A DNA stretch of 64,000 bases from Sodiomyces alkalinus F11 (GCF_003711515.1 NW_021167079.1:857471-921470); one strand, 5' to 3'; positions 44,610-56,777 are shown, counted from the first letter of the stretch. Numbers and translations: made by a program. Notes: a model not told the origin generated them from the letters alone.

Positions 44610-47447
44610 TGTGATGACAGTTTGTTTAGCTCGTAGTTTTGATAGAGAAGGCAATGCTGATGAGGAGGTTGTTTCAGTTTGTAGATTGTGTGAGAGTATG
44701 AGGGGGGTGGACGATCATGAGCATGATGATTGACGAGGGCGGGATTTTGCCCGCCCAACATGTCGCATGCGGCATGACAAATACCTATGAGGCTTGCCCA
44801 CCAGTCGCTTCTTGCATCTATATCCACTTCGCTCCCCCAGCTAGCGTGCTAGTCGCGTATTAGTCTTAGTGTAGGGAGGTCGGCGTTCTCGCCGATGCCA
44901 CTGATGAGACCTTCCGAACCCCGCTTCGGTGTTTATGTCCGGACTCCGGACCCCGCTGACAGACACGGATACATATCAACGAGTCGACGGTTAGTCCAGG
45001 TGTGGTAGGTTTTGGGCAGCTGCGCGGTATTCCACCTGCAAACAAGGGCCCTTATCAGTTCTCAACAACAGTGTGCCAGTGTTCTCTTCCCCCGGAGCCT
45101 GGACCCTGGTTCGGTCGTCGAACTCGCCACATGGTACAACGTCAGGACCGGGAGCCAGGGAACTCCGTAATCCGGAACCAAAAATCGGCTTGTAAACCGG
45201 GAGAGGGGCCGGTCCACCGTCCGCCGGGATCTGAACGGAATGGCTCCGTCGACTTGACTCGCCTTCGGAGGTGCCCCTTTCGCAAGTCTTGCCATGTTCA
45301 CAGTTCGTGTTCCACTTAAGCTCTCGTTAGGTAGCCAAGCCGAACTCCGATAATCAGTGCAGGACCCAGGAAATTGTATGTTAGGATACGGGTCAGATGA
45401 AGCCAAAAGTCAACAACATGAAGCTACCAGTGGTCCAGTGCCCAATGCCTGAACCGAACGCCACGAATTGATCCGACGGCCCATGAAACGACCGTGGTGA
45501 TACCCTCATCACTCATTCGCTCTCAAAACCCGCACCAACCCCGCCTCGTGGGCCTCGTCCACGATCCAACCCGCAACCCAACGTTCCGAACAAAGTCAAC
45601 GGGTTTATTAAGGTATTTATGCGCAGCCAGTCACATCTAGTCTGGGACAACATGGTCCCCTCGACCCGACATGCTTCGCCCTGCCAACACACCACCCACT
45701 ATCGCGACAAGGATAGGGCGAATAGGAAAACGGTACGGGACCTATATCCCACCTTCATCGCAACCTTCACCCACTTACAGACGCAGCACGTCCCTTGTTG
45801 TAGTGTAGTACGTTGTATCCTGTATCCATACGCGCTACCGGGACGTTCGATCCGGCGAATCACCCCGCCGTCCGGCCCACGTTGCTACTGTCTGTCTCCA
45901 CGAATGGACCTGAGATTGTCTTGTGCGGTGTTGTGCTTCGAGACGAACGCCTCCTCCGTATCGTAGGTATTACCTTGCATCCCACACCCCCTCCTTGGCC
46001 AAGTAGCATGCATCGCTGCTCTTTTCTGCACGCACGAATCAACATGTTAGGGGTATTACCGTATTAGCGACTGTAGTGTAAAGGAAGAAAAATGGCCGCA
46101 GGGCCCTGTTTCTACGGCAATTGGTGAAGAAGCGAACGAGTCAATAAGGCCGAACCACGTGCATAACCAGTTGGTCATCTAATAGGCATGCCTGGAGTGT
46201 GTTTGTTTGGCAATACGTGTAGAGAGAGTGCTGTCAAGAAAAGGAGGGGTTCCAAAATGAAAGCAAGGGGTAGAATTTGGTTGGGGGCGGGGGAAAGGTG
46301 CAGAAAACCACAAAAAAAAGGAGGCTTGGATGTCTGTCTAGCCATCCAAAGAGAAAAAAAAAAAAAAAAAAAAAAGGAAAGAAAAAATGCAGAGTACCTA
46401 ATACAAGTAGGGCAATTGGGTATCGAAGACAGCAGAACTTCGTGTCTGCGAATAGGTACCTAAGAGAATGAAGCTGAACCTCATGTTAGTGTGGGGGTCT
46501 AGACCAACGATTGGCATCGCTTGTGTTCGACCCAATTCGGTCGCATAACGTCATTAGGCTCTAACAAACAGTACGTTGTACAGTACCTTCTTTACCACAG
46601 AGGAAAGCACAACAGCACAACAGCACAACAACACACAGAATTATAGTCACAACTCAACTTGGTCTGAAAAGGAATATGGAAAAGTCATCATGAATTCCTT
46701 ATTCGGGAACAGTAATCATAATGAACGACAAGGCTATGAGGTAATGGGCCCTTCCTTGTTCGGCTACTTCTCGGAATTACTTGGCTGACGAAATCTTTCC
46801 TCCCGATTCTACCGCGACCCTCCCTGTGTCTCTAGTCAGAGCTATGGGGAAGCTCAGGTGGCCTCAGGTGGGATCATCATTTAATTAATGACATTGATCG
46901 TCTGGCAGGTCATCGGACTAGTCCCCACCGCTTTGTCCGTGAATATGCACCTGTATGGCTTCAATTTGACAACTCCCAAAGGCCCATAGCGTTGGCATAG
47001 CTATGTACATGTACGAATAGCATACGGACTACGATGCGTCCAGTCGATACCTTAGACGGGGCCAACTCGGAATGCGGAAAACCCATCCCTGCACCCTGGA
47101 TACCGTTGCACCCCCCTACTCCATCCAGTGGGGTCATGCTTCCGACTTCCTACGACGTAAGTAAATAGAGCATACAACGTATGTACGGGAGTATATATCT
47201 CATTCAAGTAGACCCTCCACCACTCTCTCCCTGCCCCCTCTTTCCGGGTTTCCCCCCACAGAAAGAAAGGACAAACCAAGATGCATACTCTTCTTCTTCG
47301 CCAATGTCATGATATGTCCCGTTCATCTCGACAACAGGTGGACTCAGCAAAGGAACACGTTGCCAACATCTTCACCTTCGAACATCACAACCTCCTCCTC
47401 GCCGGTCGAACCCTAACATCCCCAAAACCATCGTCACCACCCCGACC
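44610..47447. other. Intergenic, no gene seen
   Basis: 2.8 kb of divergent upstream sequence. It holds a poly(A) run at 46354-46375 and an AACAGCACA triplet repeat at 46606-46632. No frame has a coding look. Confidence 0.6.
46354..46375. repeat. Poly(A) run
   Basis: Twenty-two consecutive A. Confidence 0.9.
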
Positions 47448-47903
47448 ATGAAATCCGCTTCCGTGATCGCCCCGGCCACACGCCGGGAACCCATCCCAAC
47501 CCGTCCCGAACGTTCCAGCCTCATCTCCCTCATCGAGCCCGCCTTCTCCCCCATCCTCCGCTACCAGTACGTCTTCGGCCAAGCCACCTGCCTCCTCGTC
47601 ATGCAGGCCTACACCCTAGCCGTCCTGGGCATCCTCGTCTCCAAGGACGTCCTCCTCGTCGTCAGGGACGTCGCCGCCTATAACCTCGGCCTCGTCGTCA
47701 GGAACATCGTGTACCTCGGCTGCCGCGCCCTGGTCAGCGTTGGGAAAACCAGGTTTGCACGGCGGCTCCGCAGGCGACTCGAATTCGAGATTGGTCTCAC
47801 CATTCTCGGCCCCATGGCCAACGGCATATTTCTCTTCGTCCTCTGGCCCGGGTGGTGGGTCCTCGCTGCCGCCGCTCTGGTGGGTAAGATCTTGGTCGGC
47901 TGA
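47448..47903 (+). CDS. Small integral membrane protein, hypothetical
   Basis: Single exon, 151 residues, with a good start context (GACCATGA). After a hydrophilic N-terminus with Arg and Pro it shows three or four hydrophobic segments: about 44-66 (QATCLLVMQAYTLAVLGILV), 74-98 (AAYNLGLVVRNIVYLGCRAL) and 114-150 (GLTILGPMANGIFLFVLW and WVLAAAALVGKILVG). The loop between the second and third is strongly basic (RFARRLRRRLEFE), which suggests it faces the cytosol. No family recognised. The strong GC-rich third-position bias supports a real gene. Confidence 0.65.
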   Translation: MKSASVIAPATRREPIPTRPERSSLISLIEPAFSPILRYQYVFGQATCLLVMQAYTLAVLGILVSKDVLLVVRDVAAYNLGLVVRNIVYLGCRALVSVGKTRFARRLRRRLEFEIGLTILGPMANGIFLFVLWPGWWVLAAAALVGKILVG

Positions 47904-48279
47904 AGGAAAGTAGAAGTAAACAAGAAAAAGAAAAAGAAAAAAGAAGAAAAAAAGGTATGTTCGTCTTTTTTGCCCTGCTTCGATCGATCTGCTATTGAAT
48001 GTACCGATTCAAAAGCATGCTGAACGTTTCATCTCCGCAGTCTGTGCACATGCCTTTTTTTTCCCCCTTTTTTTCTTCTTCTTTTTCAACGGACACCGCC
48101 GTAATTCTTCTTTCTCCGCGACGACCAAACCCAACAAAACCAGAAGAGGGAGAGACCAGAAAGTTGAAGCGAAAACGAAAAGAGACAAACCAAAACAAAA
48201 CTCCTTCGCTTTCCCGGGGGAAGCACAGAGTTGTTTGATCTTTCCGTCCCCCGCCTCCCCCCCACCCACTGCAACTCCC
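47904..48279. other. Convergent 3' region
   Basis: A- and T-rich patches between two convergent stops; nothing else seen. Confidence 0.6.
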
Positions 48280-49524
48280 TCACCGCGAGTAAAAGAACGT
48301 ATTCCCACCCAGATCTTTGCGCACCTCGGACCGGTAGTCCTTCTCCGGATCGAATTCCTGCCAGGTGCTAGCGGGGAATATGTGCTTGTTGCGTTCGTAC
48401 CACCGCCGGTCGACCACCTTGGTGAAGGACGGGTCGTCCCCGGCACCCTCGAGCGTCTTGATGTCGGGCAACGCCTTGGCCGCCGCCGCTTTCAGGGCCG
48501 CTGCCGTTGTGAGTCCCTCTCGTGGCGGTGTGGCGGCCGACGACGCTTCTTCGTCGCTCGCGACGGTGGGGGATCTGGTGTTCTCGGGGATGGGAACGGG
48601 CACGGGCACGGGCACGGGGGGTGTCGGGGGAGCCTCGGCGGAGTAGTCGAAGAGGCGACGATTTCCGGGAGCGAGGGTCTTGTTGATGATGAAGAAATAG
48701 AACTCGTAATGCTACATAGACGGGGCAAGAAGAAGTCAGCCGAGCAATCGGGTTTGCGATAGACAAAAAGGCATGTCGAGAGGGGGGAGAGTGGGGAAAA
48801 CAGAAGAAGAAGAAGAACTGCAAGAGTAGAAGAAACAAAACAGCAATGCAAATTCCGATAGAAACTCACATGTGGAATGATGACCGAGCCTCGGACGAGC
48901 ATCAGATCGTCCACACCAATACGCGCCCACTTCTTCTTATCGCCCACCCCGAGGTGGGCTCCCACCTTGCGGCTCTTGTCCAGGAACACCCAGACGTGAT
49001 CGCCCTTTTTAACCCGTACCATGCCGCCGGGGATATCCGTGCCATCGTGGAAGACGAAAGGGATGGCCACCTCCGTATTCTTGACAGCCTCCTGGATGGC
49101 GAGGAACTCGCGCCGGAGCGCTTCCCGCTCGGCCGCCTCGCGCCGCAACGCCGCCTTGGTCCTCGGCTTCGGGATGATGCCCACCGACTTGTTGACAATG
49201 ACCCGCGGTTTGTTCTCCTCTTCCGCGGAGTAGTCGTCGGCCTCGCTCCTGCCTACTACTGCTCCGTTTCCTCCACCCCCTGTTTTTGTCTTCTCCTTGT
49301 TCTCCCCCGTCATGGGTTTCCGGGCGAGAGGTCCCGGCGCTTCCTCGTCGTCCTGATCATCGTCCTCGCACGCAAAGGACAACTTGCTCGTCACGGCCGC
49401 CCTCTTTTTCTTCTTCTTCGCGGGCCGCGTCACGCCTTCGCCCGAGCCGTCTGTCGTCGTCGTCGTTGTCGTCGCAGTAGTAGTATTAGTAGTCTTCGTC
49501 GCCGTCGTCGTCGTCGTTGTGGCG

Positions 49525-49562
<38 letters not shown>

Positions 49563-49811
49563 GCTGCTGTTGCTGTTGGGCGTCGCGGTCTGGGATCGAT
49601 CCGGCGTGGCGAGGGCTGACGAGCGTCCGCCGCCGCTGACGATGGCGGCCTCGTGGGCCTCCCGTTCCTGTTGCTCGAGCGCCTCGGCGCGGCGTTTGCG
49701 AAAGTCCGAAAGCGCTACCAGGCCGACCGTGTTGGAGGCGAGGCGCTCGTGCGTCGTCTGGTTCTGCGGGGTAAACCGCGACGGCTGGGAATTGGCGTTG
49801 TTGTTGGACAT
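48280..49811 (-). CDS. XAP5/FAM50 protein
   Basis: Exons 48870-49811 and 48280-48711 (intron gtgagt...tgtag, phase 0); 457 residues. The N-terminal half has coiled-coil and low-complexity parts: a run of 13 Asn (84-96), Thr runs and a Lys-rich patch (AKKKKKRAA). The XAP5 domain occupies the C-terminal part. It reads [48 protein letters not shown], then across the intron [11 protein letters not shown], and [20 protein letters not shown] near the end, which is the most conserved stretch of the family. XAP5/FAM50 proteins are nuclear and linked to pre-mRNA splicing or chromatin-based control; in plants the homologue acts in the circadian clock. An insert [10 protein letters not shown] lies in the domain. 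Confidence 0.92.
49523..49578 (-). repeat. Coding (AAC)n microsatellite
   Basis: GTT/GCT repeats on plus, coding for the Asn run of the XAP5 protein. Confidence 0.9.
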
Positions 49812-50576
49812 GGTGCCGGGCTTCGACCTGGTGTCTTTAATGCCGGCGTCGAGGTCCTTGTATGGGGGGTGGCAGAAGATGAAGAAAAGGTGGGTACGGA
49901 TACTGAATTACCTTGTACCGCCCGCACTGGGGCGGCATTATTAAGGCACCATGGTGCTTAGTAATCGACTGTCTGCCCCATCCAGAGCCATAATATCAAA
50001 GCGTTTTTGCCCTTATAGGTAGCAACGACGACACGACGAGAATACTAAGATAGAAAGAGAGCAGGCCGTGGCGCCAAATGAAACTATATAGTATATAATA
50101 AGTATATAAATAGAGTAAATAGAGTCTATGAGATTGGCATATTAATTTGATTCTCTCTTTCCTTTCTTTAGCAGCTTCTTTATTGAGGTAGCCGGGAAAG
50201 TCTCGACAGCCGACTTGCCTACACGTGTGAGCCTGCGGGCGTAGCAGAGTCATGTATCCATGTCCTACCGTAATTACTTGTACCGTTGTACCTTATTAGG
50301 CAAGTACACTACACTGTGCCTCGATCAGTTTTTAGGCGCCTGGAGGTGATGTGTCTTAATCCGCCCCACTATTTGCCGCCAACAGCTTCTCCTTACCTGC
50401 CACCGCCTTTTTGTGCGGTTGTCGTGCCGTTCCGTGTCGAGTCGAGCTGCGCTTTTGTTTTGTACCTTTGGTTCACCATTGTCAATCATCACCGTGACTC
50501 GTAAACGTCATCTCAGTTCCCAACCCAACTCTCACACATTTGACGGCGTATTTCTCTTCTCAACCTACATTCAACG
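49812..50576. other. Divergent promoter region
   Basis: 765 bases between the divergent XAP5 and proline-rich membrane-protein genes. An A/T-rich stretch lies at 50080-50150. No gene seen. Confidence 0.6.
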
Positions 50577-51709
50577 ATGAACCCACCAACGTCAGGGCCC
50601 TACGAGAGCTCTTCTTACTACAACATGTCCGGCGGGAGTGGGTACCCTCCTCACGACCTTTCTCAACCCGGCGGCCCCCCCGGACCCGGACCTTGGGACC
50701 ATCCATCCCCTCATCCTCAACCGGACCAAGTCTATGGCGGTCCTCCCTCATTCGGTCCTTCTACCGGCCCTGCACCGGATGCCACACCGGGCGTCGAGCA
50801 GATGTCCGGCCCGGCCGCCATGTTCCCATCTTCCTCACCAGGCGATGGTCCCCATCCTCAGTATCCTCCTCCTGTCCAGCATAACGCTCCTCCTTCTGCT
50901 CCTCCTCCGGGCACTTTTGCGCCACCACCAGGACCCGGTTACGCCCCGATGCCGATGGTGCCTCAAGGCCCACAGGGATTATCCGCGCCCGTGGACACCG
51001 AGCCCCCGGGCATTCGCGCCGCTAGGGGCAGGGCGCAGATGGCTCTGCAAGAGTACCTCTCGCTCCAGAAGAAGAGGAAGCGTGCGGAGGGCGGGGCCAA
51101 GGCCTCCGAGCTCGACCAACAGATTCGCGTTACAGCGGCGCGTGTTACGCAGGATCTGTCGGCCGTGAGGAAGGAAGTGCGCAACATGATCAAGGAGGCC
51201 GAGACGCATAGGTGGAGGAAATGGCTGATTGGAGGCCTTGTGTGAGTCCAGCCCAAGCGCCTCTATTTCTTCTTCCCTTTTCTGTTCTTCTTTTCCCCTC
51301 TCTCCACCTGACGGACAACTGCAGTTACGGTTGCCGTGTTTTCTAGGCTAACAACCGACCAAGGGCTTCCGTCATTCCTGTCGTCAAGCGCCTCTTCCGC
51401 CGCTCGCCCGAGGAGAAGGAGCAAGACAAGTCGGTCACCGACATGGAGCACGCGTTCTCGCGTAGCCGGGAGATCTTGTCCCGCATCAAGGACACGGTTT
51501 TGGGCCGCAGCGGCTTTGCGAGCATGGCCTTCTTCGTGTTTGCCGTGCTTTACGTCTTCTCCAATGAGGTGTCGCTCATGGTCGCCAAGACGGTCAACAA
51601 GCGGGTCAAGTCTGTTTCCAACAAGCTCTACGACGGGCAGGAGATTGACGAGAAGGACATCAAACTGCTGGATGGATGGCGCTGGAGGATTCTGCTCTTG
51701 GGTCGTTGA
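50577..51709 (+). CDS. Pro-rich protein with coiled coil and one membrane segment, hypothetical
   Basis: Exons 50577-51241 and 51364-51709 give 336 residues. Residues 1-140 are rich in Pro, Gly and Ser; about 150-215 form a charged coiled coil (ALQEYLSLQKKRKRAEGGAK, ELDQQIRVTAARVTQDL). Exon 2 encodes VIPVVKRLFRRSPEEKEQDK, a helical segment, one hydrophobic span (GFASMAFFVFAVLYVFSN) and a basic C-terminus. The donor is gtgagt. The acceptor that keeps this frame is AAG at 51361-51363, with a CTAAC branch site 11 nt upstream. A TAG 17 nt earlier would give another frame that stays open to 51968 but looks like a shadow. No signal peptide; likely tail-proximal membrane anchoring. Family not recognised. 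Confidence 0.7.
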
Positions 51710-52109
51710 TCGACTCGGGAAGAGTGAGAGATACATCACGACGACTTATCTCACGAGTCACGCATGGGCGATGATTGATGAACGAAGTTACGAACCGCTT
51801 TTCTTCGACTCGATACTATCTCGGGGGAAAACGGGTGTATATGCAGTGCACGTCTGTCTATATAGTCCAATTACGGGAAACATTACATGGTCTTACTTGT
51901 CTAGTTGCGTGGTTTGTGGTTTGTGGTCTGTGTCGTTGATGATACTTCTGCCGTGTCAAGGCACGTGACTCGAATCGAGTCCTTCAAAGTCACACGTGAC
52001 ACAGTTTTAACCGTGACCTCACACCAGTGACCACTGACCAGTTTCAAGTTTCAACCGCCCTTCATCCACCACCACCAACGAAGATGAACCAGTGCCACAC
52101 CGTATAAGT
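51710..52109. other. Intergenic with a short upstream ORF
   Basis: 399 bases. Near its end a complete 8-codon frame (52084-52107) precedes the METTL16-type start. CACGTGA words recur around 51962-51996. Confidence 0.6.
52084..52107 (+). promoter_or_regulatory. Upstream ORF before METTL16-type start
   Basis: ATG AAC ... GTA TAA, seven residues, ending two bases before the main ATG at 52110. The context AAGATGA is at least as good as that of the main start (AGTATGG). If it is in the mRNA leader it should lower or regulate translation. Confidence 0.5.
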
Positions 52110-53837
52110 ATGGGCGGACAAAAACGCCCATGGGATGCGGACGACAACAGCCCGTCAGAAGAATCAACAACGACACACCACAGGGACCACGGGGGCCACG
52201 GGGCCCCCTCACCAACGTTGCCCCCACGAGTGCCTGTACGACCTCAACCTCCACCAGAGCCTGGCGTCAAAGCAGACGGCTACTACCGCCAGCTGTACGC
52301 CTCGGAGCCAGATTTCCGGCAGCTAGCACGCGAAGATGCCCAGTTTAAGGCCTTGTAAGCTCGTCTCGTTCTCGATGAGATGCCTGTCAATCAAAGTCCT
52401 TACATCTTACTGGTGACCCAGACTCCGGGGAGGGAATCTCGACTTCAATGAACCAGAAGCCGTGATGCAGCTCACCAAGACGCTTCTCAATGCTCATTTT
52501 GGGCTAAAGGTTGAACTTCCCAAGGACCGATTGTGTCCTCCCGTAAGTTGCTTCTCTCACGCCTCACGCCCCGTTTATGTCCCTTATATCGATGACGCCC
52601 TGCAGTCTTGACTCTTGCTCACACATTTCCCCCATCAGGTTCCCAATCGCCACAATTATATTCTCTGGCTCAAGGACCTGCTTGACAGCTCATCCTACGA
52701 TGAACCAGGCCGCAAGCTGACGGGTCTCGACATTGGCACCGGTGCCAGTTGCATCTACCCGCTCCTTAGCTGCACCCAGCGCGACTGGTCTTTCATCGCC
52801 ACAGGTTCGTTTGTTCCGCGCATACCATTTGGAGAAAGGAAAGGGGGGAAAAAATGAAAATGAAAAACAAAAGGTCGGCTCTGACCCGTTCGGCCGTCTA
52901 TCCAGACATCGACGACGAGAGTCTCACCTACGCCAAAAACAACGTGGCGCGCAACAACTTCCAGCACCGCATACAGATCCTCCCCCGCCTCGCCACGGAT
53001 CCCCTCCTCCCCCTCGACGCCGTAACGACAGCAACAACCATCGACTTCGTCATGACAAACCCACCCTTCTACGAGTCCGAAGCCGACATGGTCGCCTCGG
53101 CCCAGAACAAGTCCCGCCCCCCTTTCACCGCCTGCACGGGGTCTCCCACCGAGATGGTCACCCCGGGCGGCGAGGTCGCCTTTGTGCGGCGCATCCTGGA
53201 CGAATCGCTCGCGGCCCGGGACAAGGTGCGCTGGTACTCGTCCATGCTGGGGAAGCAGTCCAGCCTCGAGACGCTGGTCGCCGCGCTGCGCGACAAGGGC
53301 GTCGGGAACTACGCCGTCGCCGAGTTCGTGCAGGGGAACAGGACGCGGCGGTGGGCCATCGCGTGGAGCTTCGCGCCCATGCGGCCCTCCGCCGGCGCGG
53401 CGAGGGGGCTGAAGGGCGAGAAGTGGAAGAAGATCTTGCCGCCGCCGCTCGACGCCGAAGTCGCGACCGTCCCGCTCGAACAGGGCGTCGGGAAGATGGG
53501 GGACCGGGTCGACGAGTTGATGTGCTCGCTCGAGCTCGTCTCTTGGGCTTGGGATAAGCAGAAGCTGCGCGGCGTCGGGCGGGCGCCGGAGAACGTGTGG
53601 AGTCGGTCATGGAGGAGGAAGAAGGTGGCGTTGCAGAGAGGGGGGATTTTTGACGGTGTCGTGAAGGCCATGATTGACGGGTCTGGGCCCTGCGCTTTCG
53701 GATTCGAAATTGATTTGGACATCAAGAGGGCCGGTATGACGGTCCGTTGCTGCTGGAGGGAAGGTCATGACGCGAGCTTATTTGAGAGCTTCTGCGGATT
53801 TCTCAGGACCAGGTTGGCTGCACAACACGGATCTTGA
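52110..53837 (+). CDS. METTL16-type RNA N6-adenosine methyltransferase
   Basis: Exons 52110-52354, 52422-52542, 52639-52804 and 52906-53837 join exactly in phase; 487 residues. After a polar N-terminus come PDFRQLAREDAQFKAL, NLDFNEPEAVMQLTKTLL and RLCPPVPNRHNYILW, the entry signature of the METT10/METTL16 family. The SAM-binding motif is LDIGTGASCIYPLL (about 152-165) and the catalytic motif is NPPF (229-232, in VMTNPPFYES). PGGEVAFVRRI and RWYSSMLGK follow as in the family. METTL16 proteins put m6A on U6 snRNA at the site that meets the 5' splice site, and on some mRNAs. The C-terminal vertebrate extension is absent, as is usual in fungi. Intron 3 has an unusual donor (gttcgt). Confidence 0.93.
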
Positions 53838-54053
53838 AAGTCGGCTCCATTTGTTTAGCCCGTCGTCTGTTCCTCACCAAGTTCTTTCATGTTTCCCGAC
53901 ACGGTTACGTGACAGAGAGATTCATTACAAGACGTGCACGTGATAGAGAGGACTGTTTCCCCCGAACATGGTCTAAGTAACATTACAAGTATTGGTATTC
54001 CTTTTTATTTTCAATTTTTGCCTGCCGTGACCTCCCTTCAATTGAGGGTCAAA

Positions 54054-54551
54054 CTATACGGAGTGTCGTCGACAATTGCCCTGTTCCCTATTCACCCGCA
54101 AATCTTGCTCCGCTTGGAAATCCGAGGTGCGCAACCTATTCAGCGCCTCTTGTAGCTCCCGATCCTTCCTGGCCTGCGCCCGCGCACTCCAGACGGCCAT
54201 CCAGCGGCATTCTTCCGGCTCGCTCGCCCTGTTCCAATCAAACTCCTCCGCCGCGACCTTTGCGAGGATGCAGTCCTTGCATAGATACGGGACGCCAAAC
54301 CCGAACGCCGTGCCGGGGCTGATACCCCTGTTGGCGAACACACTGCCGTGTTTCGGGCTTCTCCCGAGAGGAGGCAAGGCGTATTTGCGCATGGGATGTG
54401 AAGTTGTGTTACCAGTCGGCACATGTTGTCCGCTCTGTTGTTTCCTTGTGCTTAGTATTGGTATTGAGAATGCTGGATATGAGTATCGAGTAGAAGTGTG
54501 TGGTATCTCTTGGGATCTTGTGGTGTCTGGTGTGGGTTGTGGTTGAATCAT
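54054..54551 (-). CDS. Hypothetical protein, 165 residues
   Basis: Single open frame on the minus strand with ATG start at 54549-54551. A polar N-terminus rich in Ser, Thr and Pro is followed by KYALPPLGRSPKHGSVFANR, GTAFGFGVPYLCKDCILAKV and a long charged helix (SARAQARKDRELQEALNRLR). The CKDC pair and the helix argue for a real protein, and the plus-strand frame over the same bases reads like a shadow. No domain recognised. It ends close to, and converges on, the METTL16-type gene. Confidence 0.5.
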   Translation of the reverse strand: MIQPQPTPDTTRSQEIPHTSTRYSYPAFSIPILSTRKQQSGQHVPTGNTTSHPMRKYALPPLGRSPKHGSVFANRGISPGTAFGFGVPYLCKDCILAKVAAEEFDWNRASEPEECRWMAVWSARAQARKDRELQEALNRLRTSDFQAEQDLRVNREQGNCRRHSV

Positions 54552-56777
54552 GTTCTCTCAAGAACCTGTGTTAGGAAGTGCTTATAGACTGGATTCTGTC
54601 TAAGGGATCCGGTACCCGTCATGAGTTAGGGATCTGACGTTGTGATTTGAAGAACAGATATCTTAATGGAGAAAGGGTATAGGAATGAGAAAACCTCTGG
54701 CTCGTGTCAAAGTATTGCCAGGTCTTGTGAATAACGTATGGTTTCTGCCGCTGGTCTTTATGCCAGATGGCACCTTTCCATTTACTCTTCTAAGTTATTA
54801 AGCGACGCTGCGTGGAAAAGACTCTATGATAAGAGGCTCTACATCTTCTGCCCATTGTCAACTGTGCTGTGAAGTTCAGGAAACTGGCTAGAGCTCTTCT
54901 CATGATATGAATGCTTTGGAAATGTCTTATAGATATACACAAATTAATCGAGGTAACCACTTATTCGGCCTGCTTACTACAAACCAACTACAGTTCGAAC
55001 ACGAGAATAACCAATATATAGGTGGCAGTTGAGTTTATCACAGCGTTACACTGAGAAGCCTGGTTGCGTACTAATAGCGAATCAATATCACTGACTTCAG
55101 TTTATTAGTGTATCAATGCTTTATGTTTTCCATTACCACCTGTTTGTCTGGTAATTGTTTCTTCTCCATTACCTCCTTTTTTATCTGACAATGCTTGCTC
55201 CTGGTTTCTCACCTAGCGACCGAACAACTCTTTGTCAATCAAACTGCTTACAACGAAATTCCGTTACGTCCGATAGTGTAAACGCCGTCTTGACTCCCGT
55301 ACAAATGTTTTCAAGCTACCGACGACCTAGGTGTAAATTGTAATGCTCGAGAAACAGACAGATAGTAGATTGTCTGCCGGGCCAGGAATGCAGGACATCT
55401 CCCTCTTGCGTCAGTACCGTCGTACGTGAGCCTCGGGATGCGGGCAGCTTCCGTGTCCCTCACCCAGCCATGTGCAAGGATTTTCAAAATATACCAAATT
55501 TTCACTGGCTTAGACTGTACCGAGGCTATGCAGAAGGTGACGAGACTCGACGGGCCAACCGACTGGGCCAGCGTGCTATTGGAAAGATGGAATATAGCTT
55601 CACGGGACGGTCAGACGCCAGCAGCTAGCGTAATCAAATCCTACATTTATATGTCGTTTGCCACTAAGTTAGTTACCTTGGTAATCAGCGGGTAATGCAG
55701 AGTTGTGTCACCCCCCTTAGTTGCAGGCCTTGCATCGGTCACAACGGGCCCTGTCAGCCGCGAGAACCGGACGCCGCCTACCCCAACGCCCAGATTGGGC
55801 TGGTGGTGGTCTCCTGGCGTATGGTGCTGACGGGTGCATCTACGTAGGCTTTGGCTTTTTGTTCTTCGGATCCTGGGATGTGCGTACATAATCCGCTTCG
55901 GGTGGAATACCGGTTCGATACTCATACATTCGTTAGGATCAGATGTTCGGCCCGTCATAACTTACAAGTTATAAGCACTAAATCACCAACAGGCACGCTA
56001 TTGCCAGCAGCTCACACCGTTCATCAAAAATTTTCTGGGAGGGCAGATATCTTCTTGAAGTCATGCATTGCGAAGCGCAAGTATCCATAAGAATATCCAT
56101 TTTCTAAACCTGTTGTCATGTTGGTGGTGGGGCTCGACCCCAGGCCGGAGCCGGGACTTGGTCTTGAGCCCGGAGCCGGAGCCGGAGCCGAGTGGGACAT
56201 CGGAGATTTACGGAACGTCGGAGAGTGCCGGTTGAATGTGGGGAAGAGTGCTATAGGATGAATTTAAGACCTCCGGGTGTAGCTCCATAGTGCCGCAGAT
56301 ACTTCTTGTGTATTCCGTTGCAGTCTTGCAGACCAGAACAGAACAACCCGGATTCAATTCCTTCGGATAACTTTATTTGAACATGGGGACCAATACAAAC
56401 CTGAACCTCCCAGGCGAAGAAAAGCCACAAGGATTCCCGCCAGTTCTCTGCTACCTAAAGACCATCCATCGCTCCCCATTAACCGTTCTGACCCGAGCGC
56501 CACGGCCCATGATGCGAATAGCGTATAAGCTGAACAATACAACGACCCAACCCCTCCTCCTCGGCGTGCTCATATCAACCAGACAGGATATCCGAGACCC
56601 TAGACTAACATGCCGTAAGAGTGCTATTTGCTTTGCTTTTATACTCTCCACAAAAACCAGTACGAAAGCCAACTGAGCTTGCATACAGGCAAGGGAGCTT
56701 GCCATCTCGCTAAAGGTAAACACCAACACGTTCTCCAGACTTGCCAACATCAACAGACACTGACCGATGCTATGCAA
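54552..56777. other. Intergenic, lower GC, no gene seen
   Basis: About 2.2 kb of lower GC than the neighbours but with normal CpA/TpG, so not RIP-altered. A GGAGCC repeat lies at 56165-56190. Short frames have no coding look. Confidence 0.55.

Noticed and set aside
54076..54546. 156-codon plus-strand frame
   Set aside because: Competes with the minus-strand hypothetical gene; Cys/Leu/Ser-rich and without a convincing start, so judged a shadow.
56120..56200. Possible tRNA-like T-arm in GGGGCTCGACCCC
   Set aside because: No matching acceptor, D or anticodon arms at the right distances.
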